DNA of 64,000 bases from Bacillota bacterium (GCA_023443225.1 JAEZVF010000091.1:1-64000), one strand, 5' to 3'. Counted from the first letter of the stretch, positions 37,185 to 46,629 are shown. Made by a program: numbers and translations. Notes: a model not told the origin generated them from the sequence alone.

Positions 37185-37200
37185 CCACAATATATAGTGT
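37185..37200. promoter_or_regulatory. putative NrdR box upstream of nrdD
   Basis: The sequence CCACAATATATAGTGT reads on the minus strand as ACACTATATATTGTGG. This is very close to the known NrdR consensus ACACWATATATTGTGT. It lies about 130 bp before the nrdD start. A second box, normally present nearby, is not clear. Confidence 0.6.
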
Positions 37201-37570
37201 TTGCAATATAGTTCTTAATTCCTATATACATTATAAAATTCAGAATTTATTCTGAGTATCCCATATATAAATTGACACTATACTTAATTAGTATAAATAG
37301 TGTAAAAATGAATCTTATTTATACTGGGCATACTCTCCTTGGCCGCTTGCTCCTTCCGATAGTCTCTTTACCAAAAGCCTTTTTTCTTTGCATTCAAACA
37401 GCCTGTTGGTGGCTTGTCACAAATAGAATTTGCTTCTCTGCGGCAGATGCAGCAAAATACCGCGGCCCATTGGCACCATATGCGTCACCATTTCTCTCAT
37501 TTACAGAGAATGGACTCCGCCTCCGTTCGCTGTAACAAAGGAGAATGAAACGACTTCGACAAAAGAAAAA

Positions 37571-37597
37571 CTGCCAGCAGGCAATTCCTACTGGCAG
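37571..37597 (-). terminator. terminator of hflX
   Basis: CTGCCAG-AGG pairs with CCT-CTGGCAG (37571-37597). On the minus strand TTTTTCTTTT follows. Confidence 0.85.
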
Positions 37598-37663
37598 AAA
37601 AGACTTTTATATATTCACTTTATGGAGCAAAAATCACGCTATTCTTTTAAGCTATTGATATCC

Positions 37664-38908
37664 TTACAAACTAAGATAGACATCTTTAGGAACGTATGCT
37701 TTCACGTAAATGCCTTCTGACTGATACTCTTCTGCCAGTAATTGCCCATATTTTCTAATAACCTGTATCTTACCAGCTTCATGATATGGGAATACCTTTT
37801 CAACAAGAATTTTTCGTTCACGAAGAACTTCTTCAAAAATCTCCTGCAGGGCATCAATCCCCAGATTCTCTTTTGCAGAAATTTTCACTGTTCTGTCAGC
37901 TTTAAAGTCTTTAATAATCTGGTCTGTGATAAGCTTGTCTTGCTTGTTAAAAGCTGTAATAATTGTCTTATCCTTTACTCCTAAGTTATCTAATGTCTCG
38001 TAAACCACATGCATTTGCTTATACGCAACAGGATTAGAACTATCCACTACATGTAGAATTATATCGGCATACTTTGCCTCTTCTAAAGTACTTCGGAAGG
38101 CTTCGATTAAGTGATGTGGAAGTTTTCGTATAAAACCGACGGTATCCGTTAGTAAAACTTGCTGCCCACTAGGTAAAACCAAATTCCGCGTCGTAGGATC
38201 AAGCGTTGCAAACAATTTATCCTCTTCTAATACACCAGCACTGGTAAATCGATTAAGTAGAGTTGACTTTCCTGCATTGGTATATCCAACAATAGCGATG
38301 ATTGGTATCGAGCCTTTACTTCTTAACTCTCTAGAGGTCTCTCTGGAACGTTTTACATCATCTAATTCACGGTTTAACTGTGATATTCGATCTCTAATTA
38401 ATCTTCGGTCCACTTCCAGTTTCTTCTCACCTGGTCCTCTTGTTCCTATTCCACCACCCAGTCTTGACAATGAATTTCTCATACCAATTAATCTACTAGA
38501 TCGATACTTTAATTGAGCCAGCTCCACCTGAATCTTACCTTCTTTAGTAGAAGCACGCTGTGCAAAAATATCCAAAATAACCATAGTCCGGTCCATTATT
38601 TTCGTCTGTAAGGCATATTCTAAGTTTTTTAACTGTGCCGGACTTAGTTCATCATCACATACGACACCAGTTGCATCTAGTGTTTCCAGCATCTCTTTCA
38701 CTTCTTCAATCTTACCTTTGCCGATATAGGTTCCGGAATGAACACTTTCCCGATTTTGTATTACCTTAGCTACTGAACATGCTCCAGCTGTTTGAATCAA
38801 TTCTTCTAGTTCATCCAACGAATCTGCTGTATCATCACCATCTACCGTTGCAACGGCAATCAGTACTAATCGTTCTTCTTTTTCTTTTATATCATACAAT
38901 TCGCTCAT
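37664..38908 (-). CDS. GTPase HflX
   Basis: The 414-residue protein has an N-terminal HflX domain, a coiled-coil linker and a GTPase domain with G1 GYTNAGKST, a switch region DPTTRNL, G3 DTVGF and G4 NKQD. HflX binds ribosomes and splits stalled or stressed 70S particles. A GGAGTT site precedes the ATG. It is followed by a strong terminator. It lies 32 bp downstream of the TPR lipoprotein gene in the same direction, so the two may be co-transcribed. Confidence 0.95.
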   Translation of the reverse strand: MSELYDIKEKEERLVLIAVATVDGDDTADSLDELEELIQTAGACSVAKVIQNRESVHSGTYIGKGKIEEVKEMLETLDATGVVCDDELSPAQLKNLEYALQTKIMDRTMVILDIFAQRASTKEGKIQVELAQLKYRSSRLIGMRNSLSRLGGGIGTRGPGEKKLEVDRRLIRDRISQLNRELDDVKRSRETSRELRSKGSIPIIAIVGYTNAGKSTLLNRFTSAGVLEEDKLFATLDPTTRNLVLPSGQQVLLTDTVGFIRKLPHHLIEAFRSTLEEAKYADIILHVVDSSNPVAYKQMHVVYETLDNLGVKDKTIITAFNKQDKLITDQIIKDFKADRTVKISAKENLGIDALQEIFEEVLRERKILVEKVFPYHEAGKIQVIRKYGQLLAEEYQSEGIYVKAYVPKDVYLSL

Positions 38909-38940
38909 ATTAACTCCTATCCCTGTGTTGCTTTCATTTC

Positions 38941-40149
38941 TCAGTTCTTGTCCTCTCCAGCAAAGGTACTGACTTCTGGTAGTCTGGTCTTTAAAAATTC
39001 ATATTCTGTTGCAGCCTCTTTGTCCTCTGGATATAATTTTATATACTCAGTCATAAGTTGGTAAGCCTTACTATAATCACCTATGTTTTCATAAGCTATA
39101 ATCTCATTCTGTTTCAGAGCTTGATCTAAGAAAATGTCTTTATACTCCAATCCTTTCTGAATATAAGATAGAGCCTCTTCGTATTGCTCCTGCTTTATAA
39201 GACACATTCCAATCTGATTGTATACCGATGCCGTCTTCACGGTTGTTGTATCCTCAATAAACATTTTATAGTTGTTTATGGCTGATTTATAATCTTCTTT
39301 TTCTTCGTAAATACCGCCCAAATAGAAATATGCTGCCACAAAACCATTCTTAAATGCCTCACCAAATTCCTTTATTGCCACATCATAATCTTCTTTATAA
39401 TAATGTATTTTAGCTAGATTAAATTTATCTTCCTGTGTTTTTACTGTGATTTTTTCAGCTTCATCCAACACAGCTTTGGCACCCTCTGTATCCTTTAATT
39501 CTAACAACAAGAAGTACTTACCAAAATAATAATCATACTTTGATTTATCGAAAGATATCGCTTTATCATAATCAGCTAAACTTTTTTTGGAATCACTCAG
39601 TTTACGATAAACAAAGGCTCTGCTGTTATAAATAGCCGCATCCTTGGTATTCTCTTCAAGAATAGCGGAATATGTATCTGCCGCTTCTTTATAATATCCT
39701 GCTGCTTCCTGCGCATTTGCTTTATAATATAAGATATCCATATTCAAATCGCTTAATTCATCAATTTTAAGCGCCGTATCAAATTGTTGAATTGCTTCAG
39801 CATATTGATGGGCTTTTAAAAATGCAATTCCTTTACCCCGATAAGCCATCTTATTATTTTTTTTCACAATGGCATTGTCTTTCTTTAGAATCGCCTTATC
39901 GAAGCTAAGTAAAGCTTTATCTCCTTTTCCAAGCATAATCAAAGTCATTCCGTAATTAATGTAATATTCTGCCCGCTCCGGATTAATCTCAATTGCTTTC
40001 GCAAAATTTACTTCTGCTTCGGTATAATTACCATTATTAAAATATTTCATACCTTCTTTATAATAACTACCGGAGGATTTACTGCATCCACTTAGCAGTC
40101 CTACTATTAATATTAAAAAAATCACATGTTTTACATTAAATCTATTCAT
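38941..40149 (-). CDS. TPR-repeat lipoprotein
   Basis: The 402-residue protein starts with a lipoprotein signal (hydrophobic stretch ending LLSGCSKS). About nine tetratricopeptide repeats fill the rest, for example YYKEGMKYFNNGNYTEAEVNF and AYFYLGGIYEEKEDYKSAINNY. TPR arrays bind other proteins, so this is probably a scaffold on the outer face of the membrane. A TAGGAGCC sequence precedes the ATG. It is followed by hflX and preceded by a small membrane protein gene, both on the same strand. Confidence 0.88.
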   Translation of the reverse strand: MNRFNVKHVIFLILIVGLLSGCSKSSGSYYKEGMKYFNNGNYTEAEVNFAKAIEINPERAEYYINYGMTLIMLGKGDKALLSFDKAILKKDNAIVKKNNKMAYRGKGIAFLKAHQYAEAIQQFDTALKIDELSDLNMDILYYKANAQEAAGYYKEAADTYSAILEENTKDAAIYNSRAFVYRKLSDSKKSLADYDKAISFDKSKYDYYFGKYFLLLELKDTEGAKAVLDEAEKITVKTQEDKFNLAKIHYYKEDYDVAIKEFGEAFKNGFVAAYFYLGGIYEEKEDYKSAINNYKMFIEDTTTVKTASVYNQIGMCLIKQEQYEEALSYIQKGLEYKDIFLDQALKQNEIIAYENIGDYSKAYQLMTEYIKLYPEDKEAATEYEFLKTRLPEVSTFAGEDKN

Positions 40150-40203
40150 AATTGGCTCCTATCCGACTATTTTTTCTTTTTTCAATATAGTAAGAATATG
40201 ATG

Positions 40204-40761
40204 TCAATTCTTTAGCAAAGAACCACAGTATTCACATTCGCTGACACTACCTAATAATACTTTGTTAGATGCCCCACAGCCTTTACAGATAACCGAAGAA
40301 TATTCTAGTTTCATCTGTGTGTTAACCGTAAAATTAACCGTTTCACCGTTGGAAAACACCACACAATTATTGCTATAATCAATATATGTATTAATAAAAA
40401 AGCCACGCTTAATCATCTCTTCAACATTCTTCTTTACAGCATCCATGGATGATCCGACACTGGATGCTAACTGACCGAGGGAATGAATTGGATCTGCCGA
40501 CAAGATAGGAGAATAACATCGAAATAAACGAATAAGCTTACTTCTCTTTAGTCCTTTTAAAAAAATAATTATAGCTACCATGGTAAGTATTGCAAATGCG
40601 ATTTGGATTGACCTCATAATCTTCCATTTGTCAATTGTTATATAAAGAAATGTACCCCCAAACATGAAGATTAGAAAAGCTCCTATTATAATTTGAATTT
40701 TACTGATTACCGAATTAATAATGATCGTAGATGTAGATTTAACTTTCACATTCTGATTCAT
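40204..40761 (-). CDS. membrane protein with winged-helix-like and zinc-ribbon segments
   Basis: The 185-residue protein has two hydrophobic helices in the N-terminal 70 residues. A helical segment that reads like a small winged helix follows (SLGQLASSVGSSMDAVKKNVEEMIKRGFF shows the pattern; residues ~90-120). A C-terminal zinc ribbon has CKGCG and CEYCG. I do not recognise a named family. The order suggests a membrane-tethered protein with a cytoplasmic nucleic-acid-like or protein-binding tail. GGGGGAG precedes the ATG. It is the first gene of a possible operon with the TPR lipoprotein and hflX. Confidence 0.65.
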   Translation of the reverse strand: MNQNVKVKSTSTIIINSVISKIQIIIGAFLIFMFGGTFLYITIDKWKIMRSIQIAFAILTMVAIIIFLKGLKRSKLIRLFRCYSPILSADPIHSLGQLASSVGSSMDAVKKNVEEMIKRGFFINTYIDYSNNCVVFSNGETVNFTVNTQMKLEYSSVICKGCGASNKVLLGSVSECEYCGSLLKN

Positions 40762-40837
40762 GTCTTTATTTCTCCCCCATTTTCAAACTTCACCCTTAGA
40801 AATGACTTAACTAATACTATATAAGGTTTCTCAAAAA

Positions 40838-40861
40838 ATACCCCACCATATGGTGAGGTAT
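40838..40861 (-). terminator. terminator of the GH2 gene
   Basis: ATACC-CACCAT pairs with ATGGTG-GGTAT in a compact palindrome. On the minus strand it is followed by TTTTTTGAG. Confidence 0.8.
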
Positions 40862-40939
40862 ACTATTATTATAATTCTCTGTGACATTTTAAGCAAGGCT
40901 TATTCTGGAATTTATAAATAATTTACTATAGAAATTCTA

Positions 40940-42730
40940 TCACTGAAACGGCACATCAATCTTTGTGATTTTACAAACCTTCCTGTCATACGTGAATAAT
41001 CCATTTACCTCATCCTCTACATCAGAAAGCTGTGTAAACACTGCTGCCGATAGTCCTTTCTTAATGGATGGACAGATTTCATCACGATAAAGTTTCCTAA
41101 TAGCGTTATTTAATTCCTTACGATTGTGGTATTTTCGGTAACCATAGATATGATTAGAGTAAGAATGTTTCGTGATATAGCAAGCATATCCACCAAATTC
41201 CGATAATACAAAGGCTCTTTCTTCCGGTTCAACCTCAATTTTGCGGAAATAATTATGGATGCTTTTGAAATCTCCTCCCTGTTGGTCAAACCATCCACTG
41301 GCATGATCAATCAGCCTGCTTTTATCCATTCTGCGAATGAAACGAACCGCTTTATTCGCCTCAAACTGCCCCCATCCTTCATTAAAGGGTACCCACACAG
41401 CGATCGATGGACAGTTATATAAATGCTCTACTGTCTTTTTGCACTCGGATATCCATTCCTGTCTGCCATCTTTATTTTCCCTGGAAAACAAGCGGTAGCA
41501 ATTATCTTTAATCCAACCAGTGAATTTTGGAAATAAGGTAGGAAAATAACCTAATGCTGCCATATTGTAATTGCCACCACCGTTAACCATATCCTGCCAA
41601 ACAATCATACCTAAACGGTCACAATGATAATACCAGCGGAGCGGTTCGATTTTAATATGCTTACGAAGCATATTAAACCCTAATTCTTTCGCCATCTGAA
41701 TATCAAATATCATGGCTTCGTCACTAGGTGCTGTATATAACCCATCTGGCCAATAACCCTGATCCAACAGACCATTTTGAAAATATGGCTGATCATTTAA
41801 AAATATTCTTACGATGCCAGCCGAATCTTTCTTTATTTCATACTTTCTCATTGCAAAATAACTCTCCACTCTGTCATGACCTGCAGTAATCACCAAATCA
41901 TATAAGAATGGAGTTTCTGGAGTCCATAAGATGGGTTCGTCCAAAGAAATCGTCACTTTTGTTTGTATACTTGATACAGATTTAATTACCTTCTGATCTA
42001 CCAGGATATCTATTGTAAATGTTGCATTCTTTTCCTCTGTGTTCCCATTCTTTAAAGCAATTATGATTTCAACTTGATTTTCATCCACCAAGGGGGTGAT
42101 TTTTAAAGCTTTTATATAAGTATCGGGAACCCACTCCATCCAGACAGTCTGCCAGATACCACTCTGTGCCGTATAAAACATACCGCCGTTTTCTAATTTC
42201 TGTTTCCCTCTGCTATGATAAGAAGTGTCACTACTATCCGTCACCTTCAGTGTAAGATAGTTATCCCCTTCTACAATTTTATCTGTTATGTCAAGGGAAA
42301 AAGGGAGATAGCCTCCTATATGGTCGGCTGCTTTCATGTGATTTATAAACACTTCACAGAATTGATCCACAGCACCAAAATGAAGAATGCACCGTTTACC
42401 ATCTTCTACTTTATTAATCGGAAGGACTTTTTCATACCATAAATACTCCGATGGTAATAGTTGTCTATTTACCTCGGATAAAACACTTTCTGGCGAAAAA
42501 GGTACTAATATTCGTTCATCGAACTTCTCAGGTTTTTGATTGCTATTTGTAATGGAATAATCCCAATATCCATTTAATATCACATAATTATCTCTCTTTA
42601 ATTGCGGTCTCGGATACTCTTTCAGTAATGAATCCGGGTCCAAGTTTTCTCCCCACTGCGTATATAGTTGGTGGGTTGTCTGTTTCTTATTGCTAAAACC
42701 CATCGTACTCATTGCTTCTCTAAGTTTCAT
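40940..42730 (-). CDS. glycoside hydrolase family 2 protein
   Basis: The protein is about 596 residues. It has the GH2 layout: an N-terminal jelly-roll sugar-binding domain (about 50-200), an immunoglobulin-like domain (about 200-290) and a TIM barrel. The acid/base Glu is in WVPFNEGWGQ and the nucleophile Glu is probably in VLSEFGGYACY. Family members are beta-galactosidases, beta-glucuronidases, beta-mannosidases or arabinofuranosidases, and the activity cannot be told from these motifs. No signal peptide is seen, so it is probably cytoplasmic. The AAGGGGGA site before the ATG at 42730 is preferred over the ATG at 42754. Confidence 0.9.
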   Translation of the reverse strand: MKLREAMSTMGFSNKKQTTHQLYTQWGENLDPDSLLKEYPRPQLKRDNYVILNGYWDYSITNSNQKPEKFDERILVPFSPESVLSEVNRQLLPSEYLWYEKVLPINKVEDGKRCILHFGAVDQFCEVFINHMKAADHIGGYLPFSLDITDKIVEGDNYLTLKVTDSSDTSYHSRGKQKLENGGMFYTAQSGIWQTVWMEWVPDTYIKALKITPLVDENQVEIIIALKNGNTEEKNATFTIDILVDQKVIKSVSSIQTKVTISLDEPILWTPETPFLYDLVITAGHDRVESYFAMRKYEIKKDSAGIVRIFLNDQPYFQNGLLDQGYWPDGLYTAPSDEAMIFDIQMAKELGFNMLRKHIKIEPLRWYYHCDRLGMIVWQDMVNGGGNYNMAALGYFPTLFPKFTGWIKDNCYRLFSRENKDGRQEWISECKKTVEHLYNCPSIAVWVPFNEGWGQFEANKAVRFIRRMDKSRLIDHASGWFDQQGGDFKSIHNYFRKIEVEPEERAFVLSEFGGYACYITKHSYSNHIYGYRKYHNRKELNNAIRKLYRDEICPSIKKGLSAAVFTQLSDVEDEVNGLFTYDRKVCKITKIDVPFQ

Positions 42731-43006
42731 ACAATCCCCCTTATATATAGGCATTTACGATACTCTCTTTTTGTGTCCATTAATATTCCTGTATTCTCGC
42801 AAATACCTAATCATGATTTTACCATTTCAGGTCACTACCATTTTATTCCTTCGAGACAAATAAATCAAATCTAATTTACCTGCTATAGTATTATATGTAA
42901 ATAGATAACTATACGCGATAATATAAATTTCCAAATATTGTATTTTGCAATTGTCTTATAGTACAGGAAGTGTTAAACTAATTATATCAAAGTTAACTAT
43001 GAGATT

Positions 43007-43633
43007 ATGGGAGGACAGGTTATAAGTAATATGAAAAAGATATCGGTTGAAGAAGAAGTTTTAAACTACTTACAAAATAAATATGGAAAAGATGTACCCT
43101 TTCATATCCTGGCTGCTAATTGCCAGAGTATGTTTTCCAAATCCCGGGAATCAAGAGCCGTATCCGAAAGATTTCCCAATGAAGTAATTACCATTATTAA
43201 GTACAAAAAATATGGAAAATCCCATATAGAAGATAATTATATAGAAATATGCAGACGTGATGAAATCAGCCGGGCATATGCAGATTTAATCCATGGCATT
43301 TATCCAAACTATACTGTTCAAATACATTCTTTAATACCAGTAGTTACTGTATTACCAAGCGATATCCATATGCATACGCCGGTTGATGAAATTATTCATC
43401 GAAAAGAACTCATAAATGCAATGATTACTATAAATGTTGAGGATGATGTTAATAAAAAAGAAGAAAAATTAATCGCAATGATGGATTTAATTAAACAAGA
43501 GCTTGGAGGCTTAAGTATGTATATTGCTTACTGCACAAACATCAACGACAGAGCTACGAAATATCTATCCGGATATGTTAGCTTTGATGATAATTTTGAT
43601 TTGTCAAAAGTCAGGTGGCAATCCTTCGAATAA
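43007..43633 (+). CDS. unrecognised 200-residue protein upstream of a lipase gene
   Basis: The protein is about 200-208 residues, soluble, with no signal peptide. It opens with a helix (VEEEVLNYLQNKYGKDVPF) and has a central DNYIEICRRDEI segment and several beta-strand-like stretches. I do not recognise a family. The start is uncertain: the ATG at 43007 lacks a clear Shine-Dalgarno sequence, while the ATG at 43031 has GGGAGG about 17 bp upstream, which is too far. It lies 62 bp before the lipase gene in the same direction, so it may be the lipase's partner or inhibitor. That is inference from position only. Confidence 0.65.
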   Translation: MGGQVISNMKKISVEEEVLNYLQNKYGKDVPFHILAANCQSMFSKSRESRAVSERFPNEVITIIKYKKYGKSHIEDNYIEICRRDEISRAYADLIHGIYPNYTVQIHSLIPVVTVLPSDIHMHTPVDEIIHRKELINAMITINVEDDVNKKEEKLIAMMDLIKQELGGLSMYIAYCTNINDRATKYLSGYVSFDDNFDLSKVRWQSFE

Positions 43634-43695
43634 TAAGCCAGATTTCTCATATGATTTTCGTTAGGAAATAAAACTACAAATTGGAGGATATCGGT

Positions 43696-44835
43696 GTGGA
43701 TAATGTAAATAAAAAAGTTACAAATTACAATGATTCAAGTGCTAATGAGGCCACTATATTGAATTTACTTATGTATTTTGACTTATCTGCTTTTAATAAT
43801 ACGAATGGTGATTACCACACAATAGATGACGCGTTTACCAAAATTCGTGCTAATTTTGATAGCTATATTACCAAGCAAAACGATAAAGCCTTGCCTGAAT
43901 ACTTTACTACTATCGAAGCTTATATTAAATATCACCCTGAATTATTAGACTATACCATATCAAATGTTTCCACAAATGACTTAAGGTATTCCGGAGTCAG
44001 AGGGTTGAATGCTGCAGCTTTTTCAAAAACTAAAATGGATAGATCGAGGACAATTACCGTCGTATTCAGAGGAACCGCCTCCGGTGAATGGTACGATAAT
44101 GGACAAGAGCTGGGTGGTATAGATGTTGGAGACAATAAAGAATCGTTACAGCAGAAAGAAGCATTGAGATATTTTGAGGATACTTATAAAGAATTAAGGA
44201 TTAAGAAGAAAGATACCCTTATATTAACGGGTCATTCCAAAGGTGGAACAAAAATCCAGTACATCATGATGATGTCCCTTTATGCTGATGATATTCATAT
44301 GGTTTATTCCTCAGATGGTCAGGGCTTCAGCCCAGAAGCTATGAAACATTTTAAGAATAAACTTGGAAATAAGTTTTATAAAAGAAGTAATAACATAGTA
44401 AACGTATCAGCAGATAATGATTATGTTAATGTACTTGGATACAGTTTAATTCCCAAGGAAAATAATTATTATTTTAAAGCATCCTGTAAATGGCTATACA
44501 AAAACCACTATCCCCATGTAATATTTCAAAAAGATGGCTCCTTCAAACAACTAAAAGAAAATCCTCATGAACCTGGTCTCTGGGGACGAATCGTACATAA
44601 TGCATCCAATAAAGTCATGGGTCTTCCGGCAAAGGAACGCAATGAGATAACCATCGGTATGATGACCATTGCTCAAAGGGTTCTTGGTAGAGGAGCTCCA
44701 ATTAACAAAGAGAAAATGAACAACCTTTTGATGTTTACTTCTGCTATAAAATCAATGGGATATTTAACTTGCGCTACTTTTGAAACATTGACACAGCAGT
44801 TCTTTGTTGCTGCCCATTTTATATGGTTTATTTAA
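43696..44835 (+). CDS. Mbeg1-like (DUF2974-type) serine lipase
   Basis: The protein is about 379 residues. It has an alpha/beta-hydrolase core with the lipase elbow LTGHSKGG (catalytic Ser ~181), a likely Asp in SADNDYVN (~242) and a likely His in NHYPHVIF (~274). VVFRGTASGEWYDN before the elbow is typical of the Mbeg1-like group. The N-terminal ~60 residues and the last ~100 residues are helical additions. There is no signal peptide, so export, if any, would need a dedicated route. The open frame reaches a TTG at 43681, but GGAGG lies 8 bp before the GTG at 43696, so that start is chosen. Its 3' end overlaps the convergent coiled-coil gene by 8 bp. Confidence 0.85.
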   Translation: MDNVNKKVTNYNDSSANEATILNLLMYFDLSAFNNTNGDYHTIDDAFTKIRANFDSYITKQNDKALPEYFTTIEAYIKYHPELLDYTISNVSTNDLRYSGVRGLNAAAFSKTKMDRSRTITVVFRGTASGEWYDNGQELGGIDVGDNKESLQQKEALRYFEDTYKELRIKKKDTLILTGHSKGGTKIQYIMMMSLYADDIHMVYSSDGQGFSPEAMKHFKNKLGNKFYKRSNNIVNVSADNDYVNVLGYSLIPKENNYYFKASCKWLYKNHYPHVIFQKDGSFKQLKENPHEPGLWGRIVHNASNKVMGLPAKERNEITIGMMTIAQRVLGRGAPINKEKMNNLLMFTSAIKSMGYLTCATFETLTQQFFVAAHFIWFI

Positions 44836-45778
44836 ATTCGTCCACAAGAATGCCTTTGAGATCTTCCTCAATTGCCTTCATTTTTTCGATAACATTTATC
44901 AATTCAGTATGCAATTTCTCCTGTTCGCTGTCGGATTCCTGTATTTCCTTAATATCTTTTTTAACCTTATTTAAGCCATACTCTTTGTCTTTTGCTTCTT
45001 TCTCTTCCAGTTCTTCTGCTTGTTTCTCGGCAGCCTCTTTCTCTTCTTTAAGCTTTTCATCAATATTTTCTTTTGTCTGTTGCAAAATAGTTGCAACCAC
45101 TTCCTTATTTGCTGCTTCCATGATCTTAGCGGCTTCTATTTGGGCATCTGTCATAGGATGCGATTTTAGTAATTCCAGTTTGATGGCGATAATGGATTGT
45201 CCTTCATTTACAATTCCCTTACTGGCATTATCAAAGCGTTCCTGCCAAGTCTCTTCCATCGTATCATATTCTAAAGCTGACTTTTGATACTCCGTTAATT
45301 CTTTTATATTACTAAGTTGATTCATTTCATCTTCCGTCAAAGTTGCAAAGGGATCCATGCTCTTTCTTAATAACCCAAGTTCTTTTTCCTGCTCACTATC
45401 CTCTGTAATGTGGTAAGAATCTTTTAGGTTCTGGCGTAGCTTTTGAACTTTTTCCAATTCCGTCCTTGCAATTCCAGCTTCCTCTTCAAATTTCGTCATA
45501 TTACTACGACGTGATGCTAGATTGTTGTCTGTTTCTATATCTTTCTTAAATTGATCTAGGATACCTTTTAAAGCCTTTTTCTGATTCTTTACATGCTTTT
45601 CGGCGAGAATATCCTGTTGTGACAAAATATTTAAATTACCTGCAAATACAGAATTACTGCTTGCCTTATCCCCTTTTGTTCTTTTGTTAGATAAAACGGA
45701 ATTCTGTCTGTTTTCATCCGCTATATTTATACTTACATTATTACGTGATTGTGAACATTCATGGTTCCTTACCCTCAT
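44828..45778 (-). CDS. coiled-coil protein of unknown function, convergent with the lipase
   Basis: The 316-residue protein has no signal peptide or membrane helix. After a polar N-terminus it contains a SVFAGNLNILSQQDI segment followed by long charged helices. A near-continuous Glu/Lys coiled coil runs from about residue 230 to 305. I cannot name a family. It may be a chaperone, carrier or structural partner for a secreted protein. The gene converges on the lipase gene and the two overlap at their stop codons by 8 bp, which can create antisense interference. Confidence 0.75.
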   Translation of the reverse strand: MRVRNHECSQSRNNVSINIADENRQNSVLSNKRTKGDKASSNSVFAGNLNILSQQDILAEKHVKNQKKALKGILDQFKKDIETDNNLASRRSNMTKFEEEAGIARTELEKVQKLRQNLKDSYHITEDSEQEKELGLLRKSMDPFATLTEDEMNQLSNIKELTEYQKSALEYDTMEETWQERFDNASKGIVNEGQSIIAIKLELLKSHPMTDAQIEAAKIMEAANKEVVATILQQTKENIDEKLKEEKEAAEKQAEELEEKEAKDKEYGLNKVKKDIKEIQESDSEQEKLHTELINVIEKMKAIEEDLKGILVDEFK

Positions 45779-45980
45779 TATTTATCCCCCTAACCTGGTT
45801 TAAGAATTGGTTTTTATCTTAATATAGTAGTGCATATGAAATACCTGCTAACCTATTCATCGGAATAAAAGGCAATAAAGTTAATATGCTTTTTCAAAAA
45901 TCTTCCATGATACATAAATCAATTTGTACACTCATATGATATAAAAACTGTATAAACAGTGATTATAAAAAGGAGGCAAT

Positions 45981-46532
45981 TTGGACTTTCAACAAAGTAA
46001 AACTTTTGCTAATCTGCAAATTGCATATGAGAATGAACTACAAACAAGTACCAAGTTTGAGATGTTCGGTAACCAGGCGCGGGAAGAAGTACTGATAGAA
46101 ATTGGTGAAGCTTTCGATATTATTTCAAGAAATGAGATTTTTATAGCAAATAGACTTCGTACCCTTATTAAAGGCCGAGTAACTGATACAGAAGAGAATT
46201 TACAGGAAGCCAAATTAGATGAGGAAAATGCAGCCAATAATATTTATCTTGCATTTTCTCAAATCGCCCAAGAAGAAGGTTATAACGACATTGCCTCACT
46301 ATTTAATGGTATTGCCAACATCAAATTGAATCATATATTAACGCTACAAACATTTCAGACGAATCTTCAGAATAATGAGTTGTTCTGTAAACCGCAAGAA
46401 GGAGTATGGATATGTATGGGCTGTGGAAACATCTTAACCGGATTCTGTGCACCGGACATATGTCCCATCTGCCAGTTTCCTCAAGGCTATTATAGACTAC
46501 TTTCTTACTATTCCGCTAACCCACCTGTTTAA
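45981..46532 (+). CDS. rubrerythrin-like protein with degenerate diiron site
   Basis: The 183-residue protein aligns with rubrerythrin along its full length: a ferritin-like four-helix domain (about 1-130) and a C-terminal rubredoxin-like domain with CMGCG and CPIC (all four Cys kept, plus one extra). By manual alignment several iron ligands of the diiron centre are replaced: the His after the second Glu is Ile, the Glu of the third pair is Ala, and the Glu before the last conserved His is Lys. Peroxidase activity is therefore doubtful. The start is TTG at 45981, set by AAGGAGG at a good distance. It stands alone and is divergent from the coiled-coil gene. Confidence 0.75.
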   Translation: MDFQQSKTFANLQIAYENELQTSTKFEMFGNQAREEVLIEIGEAFDIISRNEIFIANRLRTLIKGRVTDTEENLQEAKLDEENAANNIYLAFSQIAQEEGYNDIASLFNGIANIKLNHILTLQTFQTNLQNNELFCKPQEGVWICMGCGNILTGFCAPDICPICQFPQGYYRLLSYYSANPPV

Positions 46533-46629
46533 AAATGCCAGATATCATAATTTAATAGATCATGTAAGGCTTAAAATACACAAATCCAAACGTAATCAGA
46601 CCTACCTTAATTGTGAATAATTTGTGAAA

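Larger units (their letters stand above)
37059..37663. other. 605-bp intergenic region between nrdD and hflX
   Basis: The left part is A+T-rich and must hold the nrdD promoter and the NrdR-like box. The right part (about 37340-37560) is richer in G+C and resembles decayed coding DNA with internal stops in every frame; no protein can be assigned. The hflX terminator ends the region. Confidence 0.5.

Noticed and set aside
37272..37720. Two plus-strand ORFs between nrdD and hflX
   Set aside because: They lack ribosome binding sites, have no recognisable domains, and cross the hflX terminator and its 3' end.
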